DNA of 64,000 nt from Conchocele bisecta. Lineage: Eukaryota > Mollusca > Bivalvia > Lucinida > Thyasiridae. Shown here one piece after another: positions 1-11,884 of this stretch (position 1 is its first letter; each line of letters begins with the position of its first letter). The stretch covers positions 64,601,484 to 64,665,483 of the forward strand of contig CM055274.1 of NCBI GenBank assembly GCA_029237695.1, written 5' to 3'. The position numbers and the translations under genes were made by a program. The notes under the pieces were generated by a model. That model was not told the origin of the DNA and ran no database searches. It saw only the letters and a program-made list of their open reading frames with translations.

Positions 1-257
1 AGAAATCAATATCACTGAGCGCTTGAAACTACTATTCCTACACAACAAGAATCGAAATGGTAAGTGCCTAGGCGAGTATGATTACGGGTAAATAAAAAAA
101 ATAGGACTCATTTGAATAATTTGGAAAATTATTATTTCTTGATATTCCCGCGCTGATTTTTTTAAAAATCGTATTTTTTAATTGTTGTCTGTACTTCCGT
201 ATTTCTAACGTATTTTCCAGAACAAATACGGAAAAATCGGAACAGTTGGCAGCTCTG
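1..257. mobile_element. Right part of inverted-repeat DNA element R1
   Basis: This stretch is nearly identical to 11,630-11,884, including the AT-rich centre and the block reading acttccgtatttctaacg. It stops at GTTGGCAGCTCTG (245-257), the exact reverse complement of CAGAGCTGCCAAC, which opens the full copy at 11,279. It is therefore the right end of the same TIR element, cut by the window edge. No coding potential is visible. Confidence 0.7.
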
Positions 258-1454
258 AGATTACATCTACGATGTGTGGGGTAGGTTTAGTCAGGCAAAC
301 ATTTCCAGGGGCCAAAAATTAGGAGGCTAATAACCCAGAGGATGTGTATATTTGACGCCCCGAAGTACCCCCAACCCACGTACTGTTGTTTCTATGAAAT
401 ATCTACAGGCGACAATTTTAGAATATGTCTAAATCCCGGTTTTGTTTCATGTTGATAGATAGATACATGTATATAAGATATATTTAGTAAATTATTTGTG
501 AACACCGTACGCCCCGATCCGACTGCGTCGTCTATAAACCCAGTGCACACGTCACAAGGACACTTTGTCAATATCTATATAATACATAAAACATGTGGGA
601 AAACATTGAATCAGTTATGTACAAAAAATAAAAAAACGAGGAACAAAAGGAATGCAGGTAGAATGAATTTACCGAGCGCACTACCATCTGAGCCGTGGGG
701 ACAATAATGCTTAAATGTTTGCGCAAGACTGGGCAATCAAAATTAATCAACTATCGATACGTTGTACATTTAAAAATATGGCATTTATTGTTTTTAACAA
801 TCACCTGTTTCACCAGTCAACCAGTTGGTAATTAATTATCTCCCAAGCTATCAGGAGCATATATTTTCAAGCTCTAAATTGCTCTAGATAAGGCATCGAT
901 TCGACCACCTAAAATAACTGCAAAATGGCGACATCCCTATAAAGCTAAAATAGACATAGTCTGCTGACCCCGTGATGTCACATGCCCTTGCTACATTCTT
1001 GGAAATCAACAGTAGATACTCACAGTACACATGATGGCATGTTTTTACAATCGACAACTCACCACGACACAATCAGGCTTATTGCTGCTTGCTCACCACT
1101 GTAGCCCCAGATCAGAGAGGCCTAAAAAATACTTGTTTGGGGGGCAGCATGATGCAACCAAAATGGGCATTGCCGACAGAGGTCTAGACCCGCAGTTATA
1201 ACTTCTCTACTCAAAACTCACGCTCCGAATAAGGCAGACTGATTGCTGGAGTCCGAGCTTGGCTCACACTCTGTTATAGTTAAAATTTAGAGTACATTTG
1301 AACATGGGAAGGATGTTTTATGATCATCTAAAGTTAATATAATAAGTGGCTGCAACTGGAGAAATGTGGCTTATCACATGTGTGACCAGTTTATATCTGA
1401 TCATCATCTACACAGGTCACCATTCAGTGAAATACCCATTATGCTTCTAGCAAA
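258..1454. other. No supported gene or repeat
   Basis: AT-rich sequence. The few short open frames (for example 498-707 and 884-1,072) have no recognisable motif and no splice-site support. A clan relationship to other repeats of the window was not seen here. Confidence 0.5.
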
Positions 1455-1684
1455 CAGTATATGTGGCTGTGGAGAAATGGGGCGTATGGGTTTGTGACCA
1501 GCATAGCTCCTGATCAAATACCAAACTAATGTAGCCAGATAGTAATCTATGTTGCTTGTTAGAATCTTGATGGAATGGCAAACAGTGCAGATCCTGATCA
1601 GACTGTGGGATGCACAGGCTGATCTTGGTCTACACTGGTCGCAAAAACTGAAAGCCCCATTTCTGCAGAGAGAGACACATATAT
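1455..1684. mobile_element. MITE family K, full copy
   Basis: Opens with TATGTGGCTGTGGAGAAATG and closes with an inverted version (GCCCCATTTCTGCAG followed by ACACATATA). Between them lie gaccagcatagctcctgatc and cagatcctgatcagactg, which recur in the copies at 7,203-7,462 and in the split copy at 44,483-47,745. This is a short non-autonomous element with inverted ends of about 30 bp. The superfamily is not identifiable by eye. Confidence 0.65.
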
Positions 1685-2487
1685 TGTGATGGAGTTGCAG
1701 CAGTGTGCTAGCAGACCAGGTATTTCACTGGCCACAAATGTCATAAGCCCATTTCTCCAGACACAGGACACAAATGAGAAAATTATGACAGAAACTGTCG
1801 ATCAAGAAGGCAATGTGCCTGACGACTTGCCCATACATTTACTTCTACCCTGTTGTTTTATACCGTTATCTACATTAACCGTCCTCCCCTCGGTCTCCAT
1901 TTTCATTATTCAGACAAGATGTAACAAATGTGATCAAAGCCAGTGAACATATTATCATACGGATCACCAACAACGCATTATATATTATAAAAATATGAAA
2001 ATATCAACAAGTCCTGATGAGACTATGAGCTCATCATAATCCACTGTTTACAAACATCAGCAGGTTAGCCTGCCAAGGTGATATAATATTTGTTCACGCG
2101 TGGCCTCGGACAATAGTGTCTTGGGTCGTCGATGGCACCTCGGGGAAATAGTTTTGACTGTTCACCGAATTACTATGAAATAACTTTATATTGATTTTTT
2201 CTGCTCCTTTTCCTCTCTTAGTATTCAACAAGAACATGATTCGATAGAATATGAAAACCATCCACAAAAGAGATGATTCTTATGTGCTGCCAAAGCATGA
2301 AGAGAAATAAAGATAATTTTATGGCAATTCAGACAACATTGGATTTCGACAGTTCATGCCTATAAAGTAACTGGAATAGACACTAGCGTGTAATTTTCAT
2401 ACTATCCGAGTATTTTCTCCAGGATCAAAAAGGGCGCATGGTAAGGCCAGAAAAAGGGACACGTTCAGCACGTGAAACTTAGAACAA
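1685..2487. other. No supported gene
   Basis: No coding motif was found. A short piece near 2,268-2,290 (gatgattcttatgtgctgcc) resembles the gagacgattctcatgtgctgcc motif seen at 49,718, 49,840 and 59,197-59,250, so at least part of this stretch is repeat-derived. Confidence 0.4.
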
Positions 2488-3580
2488 GAGTTGTCAGAAG
2501 ACAACGAAACGCGCTTGGTGGTACTTTAGTTTTCGCGAATATCAAATAGTTGTAAAGTTGGAAACAGAAATTAAAATAAATTTTCCCCAATGTTAAGTTT
2601 GCGAAAGCGCTAAGATTGTGACCTTCACCTAGGGGTTAGAGGGGGTCTGAGGGTCGTGGATTTGGCATGGTATGATGAAAACCATTAGAGGAAGGCATGT
2701 ATGAAATATCAAGAAATGGGGTGAAAGGAAACAAAATTTACAACAAATTTCCACCAGTGATAAGTTTGTGAAAGCACCAAGATTGTGACCTTGACCTAGG
2801 GATTAGCGGAGGTCTGAGGGTCGTGGATTTGGCATGGCATGATGAGAACCATTAGAGGAAGGCATGTACGAAATATCAAGAAATGGGGTGAAGGAAACAG
2901 AAATTATAACAAATTTCCCCCAACTTTAAGTTTATGAAAGCACTAAGACTGTGACCTTGAGGTTAGCGGGGGTCTGAGCATTATGGATTTGTCACAGTAT
3001 GATGGAGAATAATTAGAGAAGGTATGTGTGAAATATCAAAACTTTTGGTGAAAGGAAACAAATTATAACAAATTTCCCCCCCAACGTTAAGTTTATGAAA
3101 CCACTAACACTGTGACCTTGACTTTGGGGTTAGCGGAGGCCTGAGGATCGTGGATACAGCATGACAGAGAAAGGCATGTGTGAAATATCAAAACGTTTGG
3201 TGAAACAAACAGAAATTATAATAAATTTCCGACGTTAAGTTTTTGAATTTTTGAAGATGAACGGACATACACACTGTGGTATACTTGTGAACCCACATGC
3301 TTGTGCACCTGTAAATAGTCTGTTGTGCACCTGGGTGCACAAGAAACTATATTTGTCAGTAAGCTAGGCTTACGGAATACCCCTCGCGTGGGCCCAGGTA
3401 ACACTAAATATATATGTAGATTTTCTCCCAAGTGTGTGGGCCTGTGCCTTACAAAAATGTGGATTTGTCACAGCATGATAGTAGACCCTTAGAGCAAAAC
3501 ATGCGTGAAATATTAAGTTTAGTGACGGACGGACGGACTGCGGGATGGACAACCAGAGACCAGTATACCACAAAATACTA
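2488..3580 (+). mobile_element. Family G element with tandem core
   Basis: Starts AACAAGAGTTGTCAGAAGAC at 2,491, a 5' end of the ACAAGA-plus-hairpin type (GTTGTC/GACAAC arms). About four to five core units of roughly 165 bp follow, each with taagtttgcgaaagc, tgtgaccttgac and gtggatttggca motifs, then GACGGACGGACGG at 3,526-3,538 and a decayed 3' end. A stretch at about 3,245-3,420 with gcttgtgcacctg and gtgcacctgggtgcacaag is foreign to the unit. It is probably a non-autonomous Helitron-like element. Nothing in it encodes a transposase. Confidence 0.6.
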
Positions 3581-3861
3581 ACAGCATTGATTTTCAAATT
3601 GTGTAGTGGAAATACTGTAATAAAGTAAATTTTCAACTATATTACAGTATAAATAAGTGAATAAGTAATACTACACTCAAATAAATGAATGTTTAAATTT
3701 GTTTTCATCAGTTGTTCCCTATTTCATAATGAAGAAAATCTATATTCCATTTGTAAAAATAAACTAGAAAATAGTTTGTAAAACAAAATGCCACCGCTGT
3801 TGAGCATTCATGAATACGACAGCAATCACTGAGTGAGTGATTAGAGAAAAAATTATTTCGA
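3581..3861. other. No supported gene; short dispersed repeat
   Basis: Contains gcattgattttcaaatt followed by tagtggaaatactg at 3,587-3,618, which recurs at about 56,739-56,778. The rest is AT-rich with no feature I can support. Confidence 0.4.
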
Positions 3862-4060
3862 AAAAGGGGCATAACTGAGGATGGATTGGTGGGACAGGGA
3901 AAATGTTATGTTTCGCGCTCCTGCACTTGATGGTTGGATTGTATACTGAGTATGAAGAGAATCAGCCAAAAACTATAGAAGTCGCACTTGATGGTTGGAT
4001 TGTATACTGAGTATGAAGAGAATCAGCCAAAAACTATAGAAGTAGTTAGCCGGATAAGGA
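3862..4060 (+). repeat. Repeat J with a 61-bp tandem duplication
   Basis: Opens aaaaaggggcataactg and ends ccggataagga. The same unit recurs twice after the inserted family A copy (4,873-5,030 and 5,030-5,140). Within it, 3,923-3,983 is duplicated head to tail at 3,984-4,044 with no visible difference, so this duplication is recent. Confidence 0.75.
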
Positions 4061-4863
4061 AACTAGAAATGTGGCCTATCGGCACACGAATGCCCCCGCT
4101 GGCAGCCAAAGAAAACGAGACACATTTAAAAACAAGGAAACCGAAATTATAAGCCATTTACCCGAGCGTTAAGGTTTCGAACGCACCAAGTCTGTGACCT
4201 TGACCCTGGGCTTAGCGGGGGCGGGACGAATGTGGATTTGTCACAGGGCGGTAGAGGACCATTGGAGCAATGTGTGTGTGCGAAATGTGAAGAAGATCTG
4301 AGCAAGGAAACAGAAATTATAAGCCATTTAAACGAGCGTTAAGGTTTCGAACGCACCAAGTCACCGACCTTGACCCTGGGCTTAGCGGGGGTGGGACGAA
4401 TGTGGATTTGTCACAGGGCAGTAGAGGAGCATTGGAGCAATGCGTGTGTGAAATGTGAAGCAGATCGGAGCAAGGAAACAAATCATAAGCCATTTACCCG
4501 AGCGTTAAGGTTTCGAACGCACCAAGTGTGTGACCTTGACCCTGGGCTTAGCGGGGGCGGGACGAATGTGGATTTGTCACAGGGCGGTAGAGGACCATTG
4601 GAGCAATGCATGTGTGCGAAATGTGATGAAGATCTGAGCAAGGAAACAGAAATTATAAGCCATTTACTCGAGCGTTAAGGTTTCGAACGCACCAAGTCTG
4701 TGACCTTGACCCTGGGCTTAGCGGGGGCGGGACGAATGTGGATTTGTCACAGGGCTGTAGAGGACCATTGGAGCAATGCCTACGTACGTACGTACGTTAC
4801 GTACGTACGGACGCCGGTAACACTATATGCCCCCCTCACCATTCGGTGGCGGGGGCATAAAAA
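4061..4863 (+). mobile_element. Family A element, complete
   Basis: The 5' end AACTAGAAATGTGGCC is followed by cggcacacg (GTGGCC..GGCAC arms). Four core units of about 180 bp follow, each with cgaacgcaccaagt, gaccttgaccctgggctta and aatgtggatttgtcacaggg. Then come acgtacg and acggacg simple repeats and a 3' hairpin at 4,826-4,858 (TATGCCCCCC/GGGGGCATA) ending in AAAA. The same ends recur at 52,151-52,299. The architecture matches non-autonomous Helitron/Helentron-like elements. That class is an inference from structure. Confidence 0.7.
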
Positions 4864-5200
4864 TATATATTCGGATCCCAAAAAAGGGCATAACTGCGGA
4901 TGGAATGGTGGGACAGCGAAAATGTTTATGTTACACACTCTTGTACTTGATGGTACGGCTGTATACCGAATATGAAGAGAATCGGCCAAAAACTGTAGAA
5001 GTAGTTCGCCGGACAAGGAAAAAACATATTTTCAGAGTCGAAAAAATGTTTACGTTACACACTTGATGGTAGGGTTTTATATAGAATATGAAGAAAATCA
5101 GCCCAAAACTGTAGAAGTAGTTCGCCGGACAACGAAAAGTGTCTACGGACGGACGGAGGACGGACGGACGGACGGACGGAAATGTGGAAATGGATAATCT
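4864..5200 (+). repeat. Repeat J continued, ending in GACGG simple repeat
   Basis: Two more J units (ggccaaaaactgtagaagta at 4,983 and the related copy at 5,101), then (GACG)n at about 5,150-5,180. The J unit on both sides of the family A element shows that A sits inside J. Confidence 0.65.
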
Positions 5201-5216
5201 TTACCATGTTGGAGGT

Positions 5217-5350
5217 AATGGGGCTAATGCGATTTGTGACTAGTGTAGCACCTGATCAATAGCACTCTTGTAGCCTGATAATGATGTATGCGGATGCACA
5301 GGCTAATCTGGATCTACACTGGTCACAAAAGCTATAAGCCCAATTTCTCC
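5217..5350. mobile_element. MITE family K, partial copy
   Basis: Carries gtgtagcacctgatcaatag, aatctggatctacactggtc and ataagcccaatttctccagt, matching the middle and right end of family K. The left inverted end is missing. Confidence 0.55.
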
Positions 5351-5391
5351 AGTCACAGTTTGGACCTAATTTATCCGTCCACCACGTTTCT

Positions 5392-5905
5392 TGCAAGAAG
5401 TAAAACTTTTTAACCGTAATATGTAAGGACTTGAAACTTGGTGTGTACCTTCCTTATGGTGTGTAGATGTGAATTGATGTAGAAGTAAATTAACATTGTT
5501 GAGTCGACTCCCGGTCATGGATTATCTCCTGCATTTCGACTTGGAATTTCTCAATTTAGCCTTGTAAGAAGTAAAACTTTTTAACTGTAATAGCTAGGGA
5601 CTTGAAACTTGTTGTGTGCTTTTCTTATGGTGTGTAGATGCACAAAATGAATTTCAATTTTCCATTCGACCACCGGTCATGGATTATCTCCCCCTTGTTG
5701 ACTTAGAATCTCCCAATTTTGCCCTGTAAGAAGTAAAACTTTTTAACCATAATAGCTAGGGACTTGAAACTTGGTGTGTGCCTTCCTTATAGTGTGTAGA
5801 TGCGCAAAGTGAATTTCTATTTTTGATTTGACTCCCGGTCATGGAAAATCTCCCCTTTTTCAACTTAGCATTTGGGAAAAGCGGGTATATTGACTGAGCT
5901 CTAGT
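5392..5905. repeat. Tandem repeat of about 165 bp, three copies
   Basis: The anchor gtaagaagtaaaactttt occurs at about 5,396, 5,566 and 5,727, each followed by gacttgaaacttggtgtgtg, a gtgtgtagatg block and a ccggtcatgga block. The last copy decays near 5,900. No coding signal is visible. Confidence 0.75.
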
Positions 5906-6739
5906 TTGTATTGTTTCGATATTTCTCGACAAAGCTTGTTTTTGACAGCACATGAGAATCATCTCCAATGCAGTCAACTCTAATTTGCTTTTGCTAAATG
6001 ATTTAGTTCAGGTATAATACAATTATGAAAAACAGACAATACTATGAAACATAGGTAATCTTACGAGAATATTCCGTTTCCACCTTCCACAGATTACACA
6101 TGGTTTTGGTACGGATCATTGGCACTATATTTGAAAGCATTAACATATAAAACAAATGATTGTATTGAATCACTATACGGACAATGATATGATCTATCAC
6201 TGTACGGAACATAAAACTAGCAACATGTGACATATTCCTCTAATGGGCCACACGGCTTGTTAGGATTTCTCATGTTGGCGCCAAAATCACATTACAAAAC
6301 AATTTTTTTTTTAAACTTCCTGTCGTTTACTATAAACACACGGTTCCTCAAGCTGGGAGTCCATTTTACTTTGACTTTTCCAGCCAGCACAGGCACGATA
6401 AACAGCTAGATACAGCTTGTGCACGTGCTGCACCAGGCAAGTAAAGTCGGGGTCATGGGTTCAAATCGGTAAATGCGATCATTATATAGACAAACTATAT
6501 ACAAGCTTCGAGTACCATAATATAGTTTACACTGTGTAGGTTTCCGATATGTACCACAACTGTTGACAAACAGCTGTAAGGGAAGTCCAGCACTCGGAAG
6601 CCAAAACTGAATCCAGTGAAAGCTGCTGAACTTTGTAGAGCCAACCTTCAAAATTTGGAAGCAAAGAAAATAAATTATTTTCCATCAAGAATGTAAACAC
6701 TTATTCAAATGGTGGTAAAGTTCTCGTGGTGAAATTAAT
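5906..6739. other. No supported gene
   Basis: Contains a single cagcacatgagaatcatctc piece at about 5,949 (see the hairpin at 59,177). The open frames here have no recognisable domain. Confidence 0.4.
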
Positions 6740-7085
6740 TGTTCACATGGATGGTAACTATTTGTTCACATCGATGGCAACTATTCAGGGGCGATCTGGA
6801 GGGTGGGTTCCAGGATTGTAACCTCCCGTTCAGCCACGGAGTTTACATAGATCACAGTTTACGACCAGTACGAGTCTGAATTTAAATGCCGTAAAACACA
6901 GGAAAGTGCATTTCCGGACATCTAGATTTCAAATTTTTCCCGGACCCCCCTAGCATAATCGCTCCAAAATAGGATAATCCCACCGTTCTCCAAATGCTGG
7001 ATGCACCCCTGCTATTTGTTCACATGGATGGTAACTATTTGTTCACATGGATGGCAACTATTTGTTCAACTGGATGGTAACTCTT
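6740..7085 (+). repeat. Minisatellite of about 23 bp split by a MITE
   Basis: The unit aactatttgttcacatggat (plus ggt) is repeated about twice at 6,740-6,785 and about three times at 7,012-7,085. The gap is exactly the 226-bp hAT-like MITE at 6,786-7,011. Confidence 0.75.
6786..7011. mobile_element. hAT-like MITE with 5-bp target duplication
   Basis: Begins CAGGGGCGATCTGGAGGG and ends GGATGCACCCCTG. The flanks are CTATT at 6,781-6,785 and CTATT at 7,012-7,016. It interrupts a minisatellite, so the empty site can be read directly. It is non-coding and 226 bp long. The CAGGG..CCCTG ends suggest the hAT superfamily. Confidence 0.8.
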
Positions 7086-7202
7086 GTAATAACCCAAACA
7101 ATACGGATACAATTTGTTTCCCAAAACCAAATGGACTCAAAACCAAATGCTGTTGTGATCAAACTAATACAACCATATTAATCTTAGTACTCTTTGCTGT
7201 GT

Positions 7203-7462
7203 GAATCTATATATGTGGCTGTGATTGGGGAAATGGGGCTTATGGGTTCTGCGACCAGTGAAGCACCAGATCGACCTGTGCATCCATACAGCCTGATCAG
7301 GATTGCACTATTCACCCTTCCATCAATGAAACATGCAGTAACCAATAAAAAGCAATATAACGTATGTTGTAATCAGGCTACAGAGGGTGTGCTATTTGAT
7401 CAGGAGCTACACTGGTCACAAATCCCATATGCACTATTTCTCCAGTCACCGCCACATATTTA
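7203..7462. mobile_element. MITE family K, full copy
   Basis: Starts ATATATGTGGCTGTGATTGG and ends TTTCTCCAGTCACCGCCACA. The interior has ttctgcgaccagtg, gcctgatcaggattgcac and gaccagtg-type blocks shared with the 1,455 and 44,483 copies. An insertion of about 60 bp relative to the 1,455 copy carries ccatcaatgaaacatgcagt, also present in the 44,483 copy. Confidence 0.7.
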
Positions 7463-7586
7463 TATGTATTTCCCAAAATAAATTGTTACGGTATTCATGT
7501 GGTGGTAACCAGGAGCTGGAGCACTAGTGGTAGACTACAGGTTCAGCTCAGCTCGCACCTGAAACGAGAAACAGTAACAATGTACA

Positions 7587-7720
7587 GTCAAACCTGTGCT
7601 AACGACCACCTGGGAATAGCGACCACCTATCCACAACGGCCAGTTAAAAATCACCCCGTCCAATTTTGTTCTTTATAAGACCTTGGAATAACGACCACCC
7701 CCGAACTGCGACCAGTGGCC
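7587..7720 (+). mobile_element. Left end of a Tigger/pogo-like element
   Basis: TACAGTCAAACCTGTGCTAA followed by cgaccacc, then two more aacgaccacc / gcgaccacc blocks, is the usual appearance of pogo/Tigger termini (TA target, CAGT..ACCT start). No matching right end (agGTTTGACTGTA) is present nearby, so this is a truncated copy. No transposase reading frame follows. Confidence 0.5.
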
Positions 7721-8305
7721 AGCTATTTTCATTCCTACACGGCATTTTTGTATGTAAACAGCGGCCATGTCAAGTTTTTATCGGCCAAAAAAATAGCAAC
7801 ACAATTGCTATTTTCCTTTCATCACAATCTGGCCGCTATCATTTGAATTGCAACTGGTCGTACCCAATTAGTCAAACATTTTCCATGAAAAAATTTGGCA
7901 TAACGTCATTAACGGTAATTCCCGAAATGTATTCCGTGTCGTGTATTCCAATAGGCATAATGCAATTCCGCGTAAGTCATAAAACTCCATCATTAGTTGG
8001 CAAACTGTGTTTACACGATGCTGATTGTCTAGTGACAAGACTAAGACTTCAAACACAAGGCCATATCAAAGATCAATACACGCGGTTGCTGACGTCAGTC
8101 ACGTAGTCGACACTAGACTGGTACCCTGTCGGATGCGCAGCCTGGCAAAACAATACTACCGGGAACCAGTCTAAAGTGACACGACAAACGTGTTTATGTG
8201 AATTGGGTCTCGATCTCCAACAAATCCCGGTTTAGTGCATTAGCGGCCAGACCAGGCAGTGGATTCGCGTAGTCTGCCCATGGTTTACAATGCTCGCCAA
8301 TCTCT
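7721..8305. other. No supported gene; small inverted repeat at 8,108-8,190
   Basis: The frame at 7,666-8,106 has no recognised domain. At 8,108-8,190, cgacactagactggtaccc and gggaaccagtctaaagtg form arms of about 18 bp around a spacer of about 45 bp, possibly a very short MITE. Confidence 0.4.
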
Positions 8306-8787
8306 AATTAAAACAAGAAACGAGGCAAAGCCATGAAGGCCAGGTTTTTTCCAAGCATACACTTGTATAACATAATTATACCCACTTTTTGTAGACTAGA
8401 TGGCCGTGGCCTGCATGTCGCGCCTTGGGGCGAGGCATGGACACTAAAAAAAGAGATATAGTAGATGGAAAAACTTTAACCAAAAAACTTTAACCGGACA
8501 CACGGACGTACGGACGGACGGACAGATGTATGCCAAAATGCCGACTATATCGCGCTTTCCGCAAGCGGGCGCGACAATGATGATAAACACCCATGTGAAG
8601 TATCAAGGTAATGGGTGAAGCTGAGTTGCAGAGAAAAACTTTAAGAACAAAATTCAAAGTAATTTGACCTTGACATTGGGCACAGGGGCCGCACGGTTGG
8701 GGGGTAGAATGAAAATATGGATGATGATGAACACCCATGTGAAGTTTCAAGGTAACGGGCGAAGCAGTTGCAGAGATATAGTATAAC
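8306..8787 (+). mobile_element. Family B element
   Basis: The 5' end ACAAGAAACGAGGCAAAGCC is followed by atgaaggcc. A second 5'-like start (ACTAGATGGCCGTGGCCTGC) lies at about 8,395. A GACGG run at 8,509-8,522 precedes the 3'-type hairpin at 8,550-8,574 (CGCGCTTTCC..GCGGGCGCG). After the hairpin come core units with acacccatgtgaagtatcaa and gaccttgacattggg. The order of hairpin and core suggests a dimer or nested copies. Family C begins directly afterwards. Confidence 0.6.
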
Positions 8788-11240
8788 AAACAAGAGGGCC
8801 ATGATGGCCCTAATACGCTCACCTGACTCCATGAACACCAGAGGAGAATGTAACATTGAGTTCATGTGTTTTAAAAAAATTGTGCTATTTTTAGATGGCG
8901 GTCATCTTGGATTAAGCGATAACTCTCATTTTACCAAATCTGAAAATGCTTCACCCAAGGATCTTAACTTCCTATGAAGTTTGGCCAGCATCGGCCATGT
9001 GGTTCCTGAGAAAAAGACGTTCAAAATCTTGAATAAATGGACCTTTTGGTGGCCATCATGGATGACATAATCATCCGATTCCGACATATATTGCACCAGA
9101 GCAATCGCTTCATCGATACCTTCAATTTGATATATGGCATGAGCATATTAGGTCAAAAATAAAATGTGACCCCAATTTGACCCCACGGAACCAGCCCATT
9201 TTTGACCCCGGGGTCACCATTTTCACAACTTTGAAAGAGCATTGTAAATCGATCATTCCTACCAAGTTTAGTCGAAATCCGGCCAGAGGTTCATGAGAAG
9301 ATTTTTTAAGAATTTATGCTATTTTTAGATGGCGGCCATCTTGGATTAGCGATGACCTCCATTTTAACAAATCTGAAAAGGGTTCACCCATGGACCATAA
9401 CTTTTAAGTTTGGCTACCATGGGCCAAGCGGTTCATGTGAAGAAGAATTTTGAAATCTCTAATGAAAGAACGACCTTTTGATATTTCGGCAGCCATCTTG
9501 GATGACATAACAATCCGATTTCGCACAAAAAATGTACCAGAGTGATCGCCTCATTGATACCTTCGATTTGATATATAACATGACCATATTCGGTAAAAAA
9601 TAAAATTTGACCCCACAGGCCACGCCCATTTTTGACCCCGGGGTCACCATTTTAACAACTTTGAAAGAGCATTGTACATCGATCATTCCTACCAAGTTTC
9701 GTCGAAATCCGGCTAGCGGTTCATGAGAAGAAGATTTTTTAAGAATTTATGCTATTTTTACACGGCGGCCATCTTGGATTAGCGATGACCTCCATTTTAA
9801 CAAATCTGAAAAGGCTTCACCCATGGACCATAATTTTCTTTTTAAGTTTGGCTACCATGGGCCAAGCGGTTCAAGTGAAGAAGAATTTTGAATAAATCTC
9901 TAATAAAAGAACGACCTTTTGACATTTCGGCGGCCATCTTGGATGACATAACAATCCAATTTCGACAAAAAATGTACCAGAGTGATCGCCTCATTGATAC
10001 CTTCGATTTAATATATAACATGACCATATTCGGTCAAAAATAAAATTTGACCCCACGGGCCACGCCCATTTTTGACCCCGGGGTCACCATTTTAACAACT
10101 TTGAAAGAGCAATGTACATCAATCATTCCTACCAAGTTTCGTCGAAATCCGGCTAGCGGTTCATGAGAAGAAGATTTTTTAAGAATTTATGCTATTTTTA
10201 CACGGCGGCCATCTTGGATTAGCGATGACCTCCATTTTAACAAATCTGAAAAGGCTTCACCCATGGACCATAACGTCTAAGTTTGGCTACCATGGGCCAA
10301 GCGGTTCATGTGAAGAAGAATCTTGAAATCTCTAATAAAAGAACGACCTTTTGACATTTCGGCGGCCATCTTGGATGACATAACAATCCAATTTCGACAA
10401 AAAATGTACCAGAGTGATCGCCTCATTGATACCTTCGATTTAATATATAACATGACCATATTCGGTCAAAAATAAAATTTGACCCAAAGGGCCACGCCCA
10501 TTTTTGACCCCGGGGTCACCATTTTAACAACTTTGAAAGAGCAATGTACATCAATCATTCCTACCAAGTTTCGTCGAAATCCGGCTAGCGGTTCATGAGA
10601 AGAAGATTTTTTAAGAATTTATGCTACTTTTACACGGCGGCCATCTTGGATTAGCGATGACCTCCATTTTAACAAATCTGAAAAGGCTTCACCCATGGAC
10701 CATAACGTCTAAGTTTGGCTACCATGGGCCAAGCGGTTCATGTGAAGAAGAATCTTGAAATCTCTAATAAAAGAACGACCTTTTGACCTTTCGGCGGCCA
10801 TCTTGAATGACATAACAATCCGATTTCGACAAAAAATGCACCAGAGTGATTGCCTCATTGATACCTTCAATTTGATATATGACATGACCATATTCAGTCA
10901 AAAATAAAATTTGACCCCAATTTGACCCCATGGGCCACGCCCATTTTTGACCCCGGGGTCACCATTTTAACAATTATGAAAGAGCAATGTACATCGATCA
11001 TTCCTACCAAGTTTTGTCGAAATCCGGTTGGCGGTTCTTGAGAAGAAGATTTTTTAAGAATTTGTGCTATTTTTAGACGGTGGCCATCTTGGATTACATA
11101 ATGACGTCATTTTAACAATTTTGTAATCCCCCAACCTAAGGACCATGACCATGAAGTTTGGTGAGTATAGACCCAATGGTTACCGAGGAGAAGACGTTTG
11201 AAAATGTTCACGGACGACGGACGACGACGGACGACGACGA
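8788..11240 (+). mobile_element. Family C element with 432-bp tandem units, 3' truncated
   Basis: The 5' end is ACAAGAGGGCCATGATGGCC (perfect GGGCCAT..ATGGCCC hairpin) followed by cgctcacctgactccatg. Five to six units of about 432 bp follow; the anchor aagtttggctaccatgggcc recurs at about 9,413, 9,844, 10,280 and 10,711. Each unit has everted half-sites TGACCCCGGGGTCACC and ggcggccatcttgga. It ends in a GACGACGG run, but the 3' hairpin (AGCTC..GAGCTAAA) is absent and family E starts at about 11,241. Short open frames inside are repeat artefacts. Confidence 0.75.
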
Positions 11241-11278
11241 GTTTTGTAAAGAGACTAAGTATTTGACCTTGACCTTGG
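11241..11278 (+). mobile_element. Family E unit, left piece
   Basis: gttttgtaaagagactaagt followed by atttgaccttgaccttgg is the start of an E unit (compare 62,228-62,268). It continues at 11,885 after the R1 insertion. Confidence 0.75.
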
Positions 11279-11884
11279 CAGAGCTGCCAACCCCATGTCG
11301 GTCACATGAGGAACATGGAGAGAAAAAGGGGCTATTTTCAGGAACGCCACATATGTTTTCCGGAACACAAGTCAGTACTCACTTATATGCATAAAGTAAA
11401 TTTTTAAGAGCCTTGGCCCTCATCTCAGCCACCATGACCAACCAAAAAATCACAATTACACTGCTTGCAAGACGCAAATTCATCACCGCGCTTTGACAGA
11501 ACCAAATGGGGCCATGTCTCGCTGTAATCAGTGAACATATGTGTTCTCCTAACTTCTTTCGATAAAAAATACCCAAATTCGTTGGCTGCACGCTTTGGAG
11601 CAGACATTTTATGAATTTACGTGATGAATAAATCAATATCGCTGAGCGCTTGAAACTACTATTACTACACAAGAATTGAAATGGTAAGCGCCTAGGCGAG
11701 TATGATTACGGGTAAATAAAAAAATAGGATTTATTGGCAGAATTGTGAAACAAAATTATTATTTCCAGATATTCCAGCGCGGATTTTTTAAAAAAATCGT
11801 ACTTTTTAATTGTTGTCCGTACTTCCGTATTTCTAACGTATTTTCCGGAACAAATACGGAAAAATCGTAACAGTTGGCAGCTGT
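11279..11884. mobile_element. Inverted-repeat element R1, full copy
   Basis: Begins CAGAGCTGCCAAC and ends GTTGGCAGCTGT. The target duplication is ACCTTGG (11,272-11,278 and 11,885-11,891). It is inserted inside the TGACCTTGACCTTGG motif of a family E unit, which resumes with accttgggatcagcggg. The right 255 bp match 1-257. It is non-coding and about 606 bp. The duplication of 7-8 bp and the CAGAG start would fit hAT, but this is not certain. Confidence 0.75.

Noticed and set aside
7666..8106. 146-codon plus-strand frame as a pogo transposase remnant
   Set aside because: It follows a pogo-like left end, but no DDE or helix-turn-helix motif is recognisable and the composition looks non-coding.
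8641..10891. Series of similar minus-strand frames (VMLYIKSKVSMRRSLWYIF type)
   Set aside because: They repeat every 432 bp with family C units and start and stop at the same place in each. They are artefacts of the repeat.
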